Shown piece after piece: positions 23,877-31,463 of a stretch of DNA of 64,000 nucleotides. Position 1 is the first letter of the stretch. Each line of letters starts with the position of its first letter. This stretch comes from Streptomyces sp. Ru62 (GTDB lineage Bacteria; Actinomycetota; Actinomycetes; Streptomycetales; Streptomycetaceae). The translations under genes and the position numbers were made by a program. Location: NCBI RefSeq assembly GCF_002920615.1, contig NZ_PQSU01000041.1:1-64000 (forward strand), read 5' to 3'. The notes under the pieces are model-generated. The model did no database searches. It worked only from the letters and a program-made list of their open reading frames with translations, and was not told where the DNA came from.

Positions 23877-25400
23877 GTGATCTCCTCCGGGAACGAGGCA
23901 CTGTTCGAGTTCGGCCCCGAGGCGGTCGCCGCGCGGAAGCGGGGCCGGGACACCGTGGTGCCCGTTCCGGCCCAGTCCGATCCCCGGCGGGTGCCGGTGG
24001 ACGGGGTCCCGGCGGCCGGACTGCTGCCGGACACGCTGTCGGACCGCGGTAACGCCAAGCTGTTCGTGAAGTTGTACGCGAGCGACTTCCGGCACGTGCC
24101 GGGTATCGGCTGGTACCGGTGGAACGTCACCCACTGGCAGATGGACGAGGACGACACGGTCCTGTGGGCCGCCGGTGATCTCGCGGAACACATCGCGGTA
24201 CAGGATTCCCGGGGTGTCTTCACCAGCAGCGCGTTGCAGCAGCACCGTCGCCGCGCACTGTCCACCACCGGTATCAACGCGATGCTGACGCAGGCGAAGT
24301 CCGCGCCCGGCATGGTGCTGAACGCGGCGCTCCTGGACGCCGACCCGTACGCCCTGTGCACCCCCGACGGCATCGTGGACCTGAGGACCTCCCTTCTGAA
24401 GTGCCCTGACCCCGGCAAGGACTTCCACTCCCGGTCCACCAGCGTGGGACCGGAGCACCGGCCGACCCCGCGCTGGGACCGCTTCCTGACCGACACCTTC
24501 GGTGACGACGCCGAGGGACGGGAGATGATCTGCTACCTGCAGTTGCTCCTGGGGTATTCCGTCACCGGGGACGTCGGCGGGCAGGTACTGCCGTTCCTCT
24601 TCGGGTCCGGCAAGAACGGCAAGTCGGTGCTGCTCGACGTGCTGATGAAGCTCCTGGGTGACTACGCCGACGCCGCACCGCCGGGCTTCCTGATGTCACG
24701 GCCGTACGAGGGGCACCCCACGGATCTCGCGGAGTTGCACGGCCGACGGGTCGTCGTCTGTTCCGAGGTGAAGCCCGGTGACCGGTTCGACGAGGCACGT
24801 GTGAAGCTGCTGACGGGCGGGGACCGGATCAAGGCACGCCGGATGCGGCAGGACTTCTTCAGTTTCCAGCCGACGCACAAGCTGTGGTTGCTGGGCAACC
24901 ACCGGCCGGAGGTGGGCACCGGCGGGTTCGCCTTCTGGCGGAGGATGCGGCTGATCCCCTTCGAGCGTGTGGTCGCCGACGACCACAAGATCGACAATCT
25001 GGCGGACATCCTGGTCACCGAGGAGGGCCCTGGCATCCTCGGCTGGCTGATCGACGGTGCCCGCCGCTATCTGGCCGGTGACCGCGACCTGGCCGGTCCG
25101 GAGCGTGTCCGTATCGCCACCACCGCCTATGCGGAGACCGAGGACCACACGGGCCGGTTCTACGACGAGTGCTGTGTCCTGGCTCCTGATCTCCGCGCCG
25201 AGCAGACCACCCTCTACGCCGCCTACAAGACCTGGTGCCGGAACGAAGGGGCACCGGCCATGTCCTCGCGGGCGTTCGCCGCGCGTACGCGCGAGCTGGT
25301 CGGACTCGCCTCCCCCAAGGAGATGATCCTGTCCAACCAGCGCAAGCACTACCCGGGCATCGGACTGCTCACCGAGTCGGGGCGGGGCGCCCCCTCGTGA
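23877..25400 (+). CDS. Phage/plasmid-type D5/P4 helicase (SF3), orphan
   Basis: The 507-residue protein has an N-terminal D5_N-like region (~50-190, including TPDGIVDLRT). The SF3 ATPase follows, with Walker A FGSGKNGKS (~241-249), then RRVVVCSEVKPGDRFDE (Walker B region), LLTGGDRIKARRMRQDFFSF and sensor LWLLGNHRP. A C-terminal winged helix (~430-490) completes it. The N-terminal primase-polymerase domain of full replication proteins is absent. The GTG at 23877 follows GGAGG by six bases. No integrase, excisionase or attachment site is near. It is a domesticated or stranded mobile-element gene. Confidence 0.85.
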   Translation: MISSGNEALFEFGPEAVAARKRGRDTVVPVPAQSDPRRVPVDGVPAAGLLPDTLSDRGNAKLFVKLYASDFRHVPGIGWYRWNVTHWQMDEDDTVLWAAGDLAEHIAVQDSRGVFTSSALQQHRRRALSTTGINAMLTQAKSAPGMVLNAALLDADPYALCTPDGIVDLRTSLLKCPDPGKDFHSRSTSVGPEHRPTPRWDRFLTDTFGDDAEGREMICYLQLLLGYSVTGDVGGQVLPFLFGSGKNGKSVLLDVLMKLLGDYADAAPPGFLMSRPYEGHPTDLAELHGRRVVVCSEVKPGDRFDEARVKLLTGGDRIKARRMRQDFFSFQPTHKLWLLGNHRPEVGTGGFAFWRRMRLIPFERVVADDHKIDNLADILVTEEGPGILGWLIDGARRYLAGDRDLAGPERVRIATTAYAETEDHTGRFYDECCVLAPDLRAEQTTLYAAYKTWCRNEGAPAMSSRAFAARTRELVGLASPKEMILSNQRKHYPGIGLLTESGRGAPS

Positions 25401-25431
25401 GCTGCCGGGCGGGCGCGGGCCGAGGCGGCGG

Positions 25432-26345
25432 TCACCGTCGGTGCGGGTCGTCGTCGGGGAGCCATACGTCCGGATCGTCGAGGCCGAGGTCGCCGACTCC
25501 CTCCGTGAGGGCGTCCACGGTGCTGAGCACGGCCGCGCGTTGCTCGTCGCGGCGCCACACCAGGGACCACGTCCAGTAGACCTTCGGTCCGGAGACGGGG
25601 CGCGCGACCAGATCGGGGGGCAGCGATGTCAGTGTGCCTTGGGGCTGTTGAGGATCGGGCGGCGCGCACGGCGCACGTGGTCGAAGAAGCCCGGACCGGT
25701 GATGCCGCCGTCGGAGATGCGCACCGCACGGGCCCCGGTGTCCCGGGCCAGCCGCTCGGCGTAGACGTTCCAGGACGACCAGGTCGTGACGTCGGTGTCC
25801 GTCAGGACGAGGAGGTCCCGGGCGCGGATGTCGTCCGACCGGCGGTCCGCGGAGACCGCGTACAGGCGGTCCGCGCCGATGAGCCGGGCGTTGAGCCCGC
25901 GTTCGTCCAGGTCCTGCCGGCGGACCCAGCACACCGCGAGGTCGAGGCTGCCGTCCGCGACCCGCGCGGCCTGGGTGTGCGAGGGCGCGATCCAGGCGTC
26001 GACGTGCACCCGGGCCACCGCCGAGGTCCGGGCGGTCAGGTCCGGCGGCAGCCAGTTGACGTAGCCGATCCGGACGGATTCCGAGCCGGCGATCCTGGCG
26101 GCGCGGTTCCGGAGGTCGTCCGCGCGCTCCAGCAGGTCACGTGCGTGCGGGAGAAGCGCCGCACCGGCGGCCGTGAGGGCGACCGAGCGGCGGTCGCGGT
26201 CGAAGAGCCGTACGCCGAGGTCGCGTTCCAACGCCTTGATCTGCTGGGACAGCGACGGACCGGCTATCAGCAGCCGGTCCGCGGCACGCCCGAAGTTGAG
26301 ATCCTCGGCCACCGCTACGAAGTACCGCAACTGACGCAACTCCAT
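25432..26345 (-). pseudogene. LysR-family regulator with a frameshift in the effector domain
   Basis: The N-terminus MELRQLRYFVAVAEDLNFGR and HTH are intact. The first part of the effector domain runs in one frame to ILNSPK near 25640, then meets an early stop. The next frame continues the domain (GTLTSLPPDLVARPVSG, then a Trp-rich strand and DDDPHRR) to a stop at 25432. Adding one base in the CCCCAAGG run restores about 300 residues. This may be real inactivation or an assembly error. The LysR gene is convergent with the helicase and divergent from the SDR at 26582, its usual kind of target. Confidence 0.8.
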
Positions 26346-26493
26346 GAGGCCCATGCTACGGAGCGGCGGTCGGCAGGACAGCCCCCGGTGCCCCCGCGCG
26401 ACGTGTTGGCTCCCAGCTGGTAGGCAGAGGCTCCTACCGCAGGTCAGAAGGGGTGGCGCGAGGCAATGAACGCGGTGCGGGCCGGAATTTAGT

Positions 26494-26506
26494 AGACCGG
26501 TCGTCT
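26494..26506 (+). promoter_or_regulatory. Operator AGACCGGTCGTCT upstream of the SDR gene
   Basis: The 13-bp sequence is identical to the site in the WrbA operon promoter (read in its direction). It lies 76 bases before the SDR start, in the region divergent to LysR. A TetR protein is the expected binder. Confidence 0.65.
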
Positions 26507-26581
26507 GGTTGTGCTCGGTGACCGACCCACAGAGGCCGGTCGGGACCACCACCGTCACACCGAATGCGAAGAAGGCAGTCA

Positions 26582-27295
26582 ATGAGCAACTCCGGCAAGA
26601 AGGTCGCCGTCATCACCGGTGCTTCCCAGGGCATCGGCGCGGGCCTGGTCGAGGCGTACCGCAAGCGCGGTCATGCCGTGGTCGCCACCTCGCGGACCAT
26701 CGCCGCCTCGGACGACCCGGACGTCGTCACCGTGCAGGGCGACATCGCCGACCCCGCCACGGCCGAGCGCGTCGCCGCCGCCGCGATCGAGCGGTTCGGC
26801 CGCATCGACACCCTCGTCAACAACGCCGGCATCTTCGTCGCCAAGCCGTTCACCGAGTACACCCAGGAGGACTACGACGCGGTCACCGGCGTCAACCTGA
26901 GCGGGTTCTTCCGGATCACCCAGCTCGCCGTCGAGCAGATGCTCCGTCAGGGCGGCGGCCACATCGTTCAGATCACCACGAGCCTGGTCGACCACGCACT
27001 CTCCGCGGTGCCCTCGGTGCTGGCCTCCCTGACCAAGGGCGGCCTCCAGTCCGCCACCAAGGCCCTGGCCGTCGAGTACGCCACCCGGGGCATCCGCAGC
27101 AACGCCGTCTCGCTGGGCGTCGTCAAGACCCCGATGCACTCGGAGGAGTACTTCGAGACGTTCGCCGCCCTGCACCCGGTCGGGCGGATGGGCGAGATCA
27201 GCGACGTCGTCGACGCGGTCCTCTACCTGGACGACGCCCCGTTCGTCACAGGCGAGGTCCTGCACGTCGACGGCGGCCAGAGCGCCGGTCACTGA
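26582..27295 (+). CDS. SDR-family oxidoreductase lacking the catalytic tyrosine
   Basis: This 237-residue Rossmann protein has TGASQGIGAG (~12-21), NNAG (80-83) and Ser134, and ends in TGEVLHVDGG. The usual Y-x-x-x-K is replaced: Lys152 is present in SLTKGG, but Ala148 stands at the Tyr position. The same VP-x-V-LASLTKGG pattern is, from memory, seen in a subgroup of SDR proteins, so it is not a sequencing slip. Catalysis may use another residue, or the protein may be a binding or regulatory form. It is controlled by an AGACCGGTCGTCT site. Confidence 0.88.
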   Translation: MSNSGKKVAVITGASQGIGAGLVEAYRKRGHAVVATSRTIAASDDPDVVTVQGDIADPATAERVAAAAIERFGRIDTLVNNAGIFVAKPFTEYTQEDYDAVTGVNLSGFFRITQLAVEQMLRQGGGHIVQITTSLVDHALSAVPSVLASLTKGGLQSATKALAVEYATRGIRSNAVSLGVVKTPMHSEEYFETFAALHPVGRMGEISDVVDAVLYLDDAPFVTGEVLHVDGGQSAGH

Positions 27296-27485
27296 CGCCG
27301 GGTCCGGCGGCCGCCCTCCCGGTCCGACGCCGCCGGAGCACATGGACGGGCCGCTGGTCACGGGTGTGATCAGCGGCCTGTTCGGCTGTTCCAGGAGGTG
27401 CCGTCCGAGAGGGGCGGCGGCGCGTCCGAGTGCGGATGGGCGAACGGCCGCGTCTCCCGGACCACCCGGGTCCGCGGGGGAGCGG

Positions 27486-28037
27486 TCAGCTCGCCCGGCT
27501 GTGCCGGCGGGCCCGGTAGGCGGCGGCCTTGACCCGGTTGCCGCAGGTCCTCATGGAGCACCATTCCCGCCGGGGGCCACGCGAGCGATCGATGTAGACC
27601 TGTGTGCACTCCGGGCGGGAGCACTCGCGCAGCAGTGCGCCCTCCCCTCCGCCCAGGATCTCCACCGTCTCCCGGGCGAGAACCACCAGGGCCTGCGAGA
27701 CGGAGCCCACACGGCGGCGCGTGCTGTCGGCGGCGAGCTGCACCCTGACGGGCAGTCCGGCCGCCTGCCGGTTCACCTCGGCGAGCGCCGCGGCCGGCAG
27801 CGGTTCGCCCGCCAGGTGGGCCGCGACCAGGGAGTAGATGGCCTCACGCAGATCAACGGCGGTCGCGAGGTCGGCCTCGTCGGCACCGGGCGCCTCGTCG
27901 AGCATCCCGGACTCCACGAACCAGTCGTCGAGCGCCTCGGGACGTGCGAGCATCTCCGTCGGTGTCTCGTTACGGCGTGCCCGCAGCGTTCCGACGAAGT
28001 CGAGGAAGAGCGTCCCGCAGGGAAATGCATGAGTCAC
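27486..28037 (-). CDS. CGNR zinc-finger transcriptional regulator (ABATE domain)
   Basis: The 183-residue protein has an N-terminal stress-sensing (ABATE) domain, with FLDFVGTLRARR and LREAIYSLVAAHL. The C-terminal CGNR zinc finger is CSRPECTQVYIDRS, then WCSMRTCGNRVKAAAYRARR. Zinc is expected to be held by the two Cys pairs and DNA bound by the CGNR helix. I place the start at GTG 28037. A GTCACC-N9-GGTGAC site ends right at this codon, and the transcript is probably leaderless. The same site lies at msrA, the Tat hydrolase and the 64-residue gene, so it is the likely regulator of all four. Confidence 0.88.
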   Translation of the reverse strand: MTHAFPCGTLFLDFVGTLRARRNETPTEMLARPEALDDWFVESGMLDEAPGADEADLATAVDLREAIYSLVAAHLAGEPLPAAALAEVNRQAAGLPVRVQLAADSTRRRVGSVSQALVVLARETVEILGGGEGALLRECSRPECTQVYIDRSRGPRREWCSMRTCGNRVKAAAYRARRHSRAS

Positions 28038-28058
28038 GTCACCATTTTGGATGGTGAC
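28038..28058 (-). promoter_or_regulatory. CGNR-type operator at the regulator's own gene (site C)
   Basis: GTCACC (28038-28043), nine bases, GGTGAC (28053-28058), directly before the GTG start. The arms extend to GTCACCAT/ATGGTGAC, making it the most symmetric of the four sites. It would cover the -10/+1 region, consistent with negative autoregulation. Confidence 0.75.
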
Positions 28059-28193
28059 GAGGGAAAATGCAAAGGCCCCTGATCGCGTGCTCACACCCGC
28101 CGTCGGCGGCCCCCCATGCCCCGGCGGGCACAGACGTCACGGTATCGGATCAGTCGCCGCGCGGCCCCGGCCGCCGCCGCCGACCCGGGTGAG

Positions 28194-28216
28194 GCCGTGA
28201 TCACGGCGGCTACGAT
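28194..28216 (+). promoter_or_regulatory. Palindrome GCCGTGATCACGGC and -10 box of the TetR gene
   Basis: A perfect 14-bp palindrome (28194-28207) sits in the -35/-10 spacer region, and TACGAT (28211-28216) is 7 bases from the ATG. This is the expected position for an autorepressor on a leaderless promoter. Confidence 0.65.
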
Positions 28217-28222
28217 GACCGT

Positions 28223-28852
28223 ATGCCTGCCAAACGCCCTTATGTCTCCCCCTTGCGGCAACAGGCTGCCGCCCGCACCCGCGCGGAGATCCTGCGGTGC
28301 GCCACCGGCCTGTTCGCCGAACGCGGTTACGGCAGGGTCACCGTGGCGGACATCGCCTCGGCGAGCGGGGTCTCCGCCAAGACCGTCTTCGCCAGCGTGG
28401 GCAGCAAGGGCGACATCCTGAACGAGATCGTCGACCAGGGCGTGGTCGCGTCGGACTACGAGAAGACCATGGGGCAGGTCCTCACTCTGCGTGCGCCGGA
28501 AGCCGTACTGGAGGCGTTGGCCCGGGGCACACGGGCCGGCAACGAGGGACAGTTCCAGGTCCACGAAGCGATCCGGGCGGCCCTGCCCGTCCACGAGAAC
28601 GGCGAGGCCCTGTGGGAACGGGCGACCTCCGCCTACCGGGAGGCCCTGCGGACGGCCGCTCGTCATCTGCACACCCTGACACCGGCGCCCGACCGCCCCG
28701 TGGAGGAGACGGCGGACCTCCTCTGGTTCTGGTTCGGTCCGACCGGCTGGCGCACCCTGGTGATCGAGAACGGCTGGTCCTGGGAGCAGGCCGAGGCCTT
28801 TCTGCTGCACACGGCCGTCGCGACCCTGCTCCGCCGCACATCCGTGCCGTAG
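28223..28852 (+). CDS. TetR/AcrR-family transcriptional regulator
   Basis: The 209-residue protein has its HTH at ~20-65 (GRVTVADIASASGVSAKTVFASVGSKG). The C-terminal domain ends LLWFWFGPTGWRTLVIENGWSWEQAEAFLL, an aromatic-rich pocket seen in some TetR proteins. No operon partner follows. Its promoter palindrome does not match the other TetR sites, so it has a separate regulon. Confidence 0.9.
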   Translation: MPAKRPYVSPLRQQAAARTRAEILRCATGLFAERGYGRVTVADIASASGVSAKTVFASVGSKGDILNEIVDQGVVASDYEKTMGQVLTLRAPEAVLEALARGTRAGNEGQFQVHEAIRAALPVHENGEALWERATSAYREALRTAARHLHTLTPAPDRPVEETADLLWFWFGPTGWRTLVIENGWSWEQAEAFLLHTAVATLLRRTSVP

Positions 28853-29041
28853 CCGGTGCGCAGGTCCCCGGCCGAGCCGGGACGGCCGTTGTGCGCGTGG
28901 ACGGTCAGGACGGCCACGACCGCCTCCGGCGAGGTGCCGGCCGACTCTCCCCTGTTCGTCGGTCGGTGTGCGCCGGCTCACCGCACACGTGTCGGTCTCC
29001 TCCGGCCGGGTGTGGTGCACCGAGCGGAGAACACACATGGT

Positions 29042-29614
29042 TCACACCGTGGTGTCGTGCGGCAGCGTTCCGGCGGCCCGGGCCGCTCGCGCCGTGACCT
29101 CGGAGGCGGCTCGTGCGGCCCGGCCGGTCACCCGCCAGGACAGCATGCGCATCCCGGCGGCCGGTCCGGGGGGAAAGACGCCCAGCTGACCGAGCATGGT
29201 GATGTCGTCCCGCACGGCTTCGTGCCGGACGACCTTGCCGTCGCGAAGGTCCAGTACGTGGATCTGCTCGAAGTCGATCTCCCGTCCGGTCGGGGGTACG
29301 ACCTGGTCGACCGCCTCCTCCTTGAAGAGGACGAAGGCGCCGGTGTGACGGCCCTGCATGCGCAGCCGCACCCAAGCCCGCGAGTCGCCGGTGAGGATGT
29401 CGGTGACGGGCAGCCGGAGGTCGCTGAACGCGGACCGCATCCACGCGCTGGAGGCGAGCACTCCTGCGGGACCGGGGATCCGGCACGCTGGAGGAGACAC
29501 CGCGGCTTCGCGGTTGTGGAACTCGTCGTGGACGACTTCGGCGGCCAGCGCCGGGTCACCGGTCTCCAGGACCTTGAACAGCGCGTGCCCGAGGTCGGAG
29601 GCGTGCATGGCCAT
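29042..29614 (-). CDS. SnoaL-like polyketide cyclase/ester cyclase family protein
   Basis: The 190-residue NTF2-fold protein has HDEFHNREAAV, SDLRLPVTDILTGDSRAWVRLRMQGRHTG and FEQIHVLDLRDGKVVRHEAVRDD, the usual blocks of SnoaL-like proteins. It then has an Ala/Arg-rich C-terminal extension of ~35 residues that is not part of the fold. The ATG at 29614 follows GAGGGAAGG. A nested palindrome lies upstream. Activity is probably on a small stress-related or polyketide compound. Confidence 0.85.
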   Translation of the reverse strand: MAMHASDLGHALFKVLETGDPALAAEVVHDEFHNREAAVSPPACRIPGPAGVLASSAWMRSAFSDLRLPVTDILTGDSRAWVRLRMQGRHTGAFVLFKEEAVDQVVPPTGREIDFEQIHVLDLRDGKVVRHEAVRDDITMLGQLGVFPPGPAAGMRMLSWRVTGRAARAASEVTARAARAAGTLPHDTTV

Positions 29615-29680
29615 GGGTCTTGCCTTCCCTCTGCGATGGGCGGACGGACGCCCGAGAGGCCCCGTCCAATTAGGGTTACA

Positions 29681-29699
29681 GACTACCTATTGAATAGTC
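29681..29699. promoter_or_regulatory. Nested palindrome upstream of the SnoaL-like gene
   Basis: GACTA (29681-29685) and TAGTC (29695-29699) flank the inner perfect palindrome CTATTGAATAG (29687-29697). The AT content is unusual for this GC-rich DNA, which fits a promoter and repressor site. Confidence 0.6.
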
Positions 29700-29759
29700 A
29701 GTGCATAGCAACCCCGACGGGGCCGCGCCTCCGCAGCCGGGCGCCCGAGCGGCGGGTGG

Positions 29760-30227
29760 TCAGCGGCCGGGGAACCGCTGCGTGATCTCCTGGAGCACCC
29801 AGCCGTTGCCGTCCGGGTCGCTGAAGGTGGCGTACGAGCCGTAGCTGGCCCGCTCCGGGTGCGGGCCGGCGATCCGCTCCTGGCCCTGGCCGTCGTGCAC
29901 GACGTCCCCGGCGTCGTGCCCGTGGAAGAAGACGCCCTTGCCGTCGTGGAACACCTCGCTCACCTCGATCCCGCGGCCGACGAGGTCCGCACGGGCCTCT
30001 TCGATGTCCGTGACGACGAGGTACAGCCCCTGGGCCGAACCCGGCTCGGCCGTGGTGAGGCCCTTGCCGAAGATGATGGAGGCCTCGGAGCCGGGCGGCG
30101 TGAGGTGGACGACCCGGTAGTCGTCGGTGACGTCCTTGGCGAGGTCCAGCCGGAACCCCGCCTTCTCGTAGAAGGCCCTGGCGCGGTCGACGTCCGAGAC
30201 GGGCAGGACAAGGAGCTCCAGCTTCAT
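29760..30227 (-). CDS. Glyoxalase/bleomycin-resistance-family (VOC) protein
   Basis: The 155-residue protein has two beta-alpha-beta-beta-beta modules: MKLELLVLPVSDVDRARAFYEKAGF at the start and ATFSDPDGNGWVLQEITQRF at the end. These are typical of vicinal-oxygen-chelate proteins of the YaeR/glyoxalase-like type. I chose the ATG at 30227, six bases after AGAGAA; MTM- at 30233 is possible. It follows the NmrA-like gene on the same strand with a 67-base gap and is probably co-transcribed. The pair may act on reactive aldehydes or quinones. Confidence 0.88.
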   Translation of the reverse strand: MKLELLVLPVSDVDRARAFYEKAGFRLDLAKDVTDDYRVVHLTPPGSEASIIFGKGLTTAEPGSAQGLYLVVTDIEEARADLVGRGIEVSEVFHDGKGVFFHGHDAGDVVHDGQGQERIAGPHPERASYGSYATFSDPDGNGWVLQEITQRFPGR

Positions 30228-30294
30228 GGTCATTTCTCTGATCACTTTCGTTTTCGTTGTACGCGTCGCGGCTCTTGCCCGGTGAGCGGGCAGG

Positions 30295-31200
30295 TCAGGC
30301 CAGGTAGAAGTCCTTGCGTGCGGCCACGAACTCCTCGACCGTCCGGCCGGGCGCACCGGTCAGACGCTCGACGGCGTCGGAAGCCCGGTCGTAGCGGTTC
30401 TGCTGGTGCAGGCGGCACATGGTGACGATGTGCTGCTCGATGTGTGGCGACAGACCGATCGTGGAGAGCACCTCCTCGCGCCACCGCTCCAACGGCACGT
30501 CCACGTACGACACCTGCCGGCCCAGCGCCTTCGAGAAGGCCCCGGCCATCTCCGTCATGTCGACCGTACGCGGGCCCGTCAGTTCGTAGACGTGCCCCAC
30601 GTGCGCGGCGGGCTCGCGCAGCACGGTCGCGATCACCCTGGCGACGTCGTCCGCGGCGACCGGCGAGGTGCGTCCCGCGCCGAAGGGCAACTCGATGGTG
30701 CCCCGCGCGCGGATCGTCTGCGCCGGAAGCGCGGTGAACAGCGGGTTGTCCAGGAAGGACGTCGGCCGGACGTGGACGACGGGCAGGCCGGACCAGTCGA
30801 ACACCTGCTCCGCCAGCCAGTGCAGCCGCTGCTGGTGGGACTCGGCCGTGCTGGTGGCGGTCATCTGCGACACCGTCATCTGCGACAGGTCGACCAGGGC
30901 CTCCAATGTGCCGTACCCCCGCGCGACGCTCGCCACGACGGTCGCCGCGAGAAGGTGGTCCGGTGAGACGGGCATGGCGAAGTACATGCTCCGGGCGCCC
31001 TCCAGGGCGGCCGCGACGGTCTCGGGCCGTGTGAGATCACCCAGGACGACCTCCGCCCCGAGGGCGCGGAACCGCGCGGCCCGGTCGTCGTCCCTGCGGA
31101 CCATGACACGCACGGGTACGTCCTGTGCGCGCAACCTCTCGACGACCTTGCGGCCCACGCCGCCCGCACCTGTGATGAGGGTGGGGTGATGGGTAGCCAT
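30295..31200 (-). CDS. NmrA-like NAD(P)-binding protein (QOR2-type)
   Basis: The 301-residue atypical SDR has the N-terminal motif TGAGGVGRKVVERL (~10-23) and the substrate-domain blocks VHVRPTSFLDN and VYELTGPRTVDMTEMA. This matches NmrA/QOR2-like proteins, which bind NADP(H) and reduce quinones or sense redox state. SD AAGGAGACGGAG precedes the ATG at 31200. It is first in an operon with the glyoxalase-like gene. The palindrome GAGCATATGCTC lies about 95 bases upstream. Confidence 0.9.
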   Translation of the reverse strand: MATHHPTLITGAGGVGRKVVERLRAQDVPVRVMVRRDDDRAARFRALGAEVVLGDLTRPETVAAALEGARSMYFAMPVSPDHLLAATVVASVARGYGTLEALVDLSQMTVSQMTATSTAESHQQRLHWLAEQVFDWSGLPVVHVRPTSFLDNPLFTALPAQTIRARGTIELPFGAGRTSPVAADDVARVIATVLREPAAHVGHVYELTGPRTVDMTEMAGAFSKALGRQVSYVDVPLERWREEVLSTIGLSPHIEQHIVTMCRLHQQNRYDRASDAVERLTGAPGRTVEEFVAARKDFYLA

Positions 31201-31215
31201 AGGCTCCGTCTCCTT

Positions 31216-31260
31216 CTTCGTGAATGGGTCAGATCGCGCTTCGTGAATGGTCAGATCGCG
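31216..31260. repeat. Tandem duplication of 22-23 bp in the NmrA-like gene leader
   Basis: CTTCGTGAATGGGTCAGATC plus GCG (31216-31238) is followed directly by the same sequence lacking one G (31239-31260). It lies in the 5' leader. Confidence 0.7.
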
Positions 31261-31295
31261 CGCTTCGCCGCGTGGAACACGCCGCCCCCAATTAG

Positions 31296-31307
31296 GAGCA
31301 TATGCTC
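31296..31307. promoter_or_regulatory. Palindrome GAGCATATGCTC, likely operator
   Basis: The 12-bp perfect palindrome is embedded in AT-richer sequence, with AATTAGG on its left. The SnoaL-like promoter at 29669 also contains CCAATTAGG. It probably controls the NmrA-like/glyoxalase operon. Confidence 0.55.
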
Positions 31308-31463
31308 GTATCCGGGAGAGGGCAAGCATCAGCCTCCTCTCACCGGGCCGACGACGGCGTCGTCGGAGCAGGGCCGGGGGTTCCGGTCCCGGTACACGAG
31401 GCTCACACCGGGTGTCCCGGCACCGTTCACATCCCGTGCGGTGTCCTGCTGTGAGATCCCGGT

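Noticed and set aside
23467..25432. Complete prophage or integrated plasmid
   Set aside because: Only the helicase gene is present. There is no integrase, structural gene, tRNA or attachment repeat nearby.
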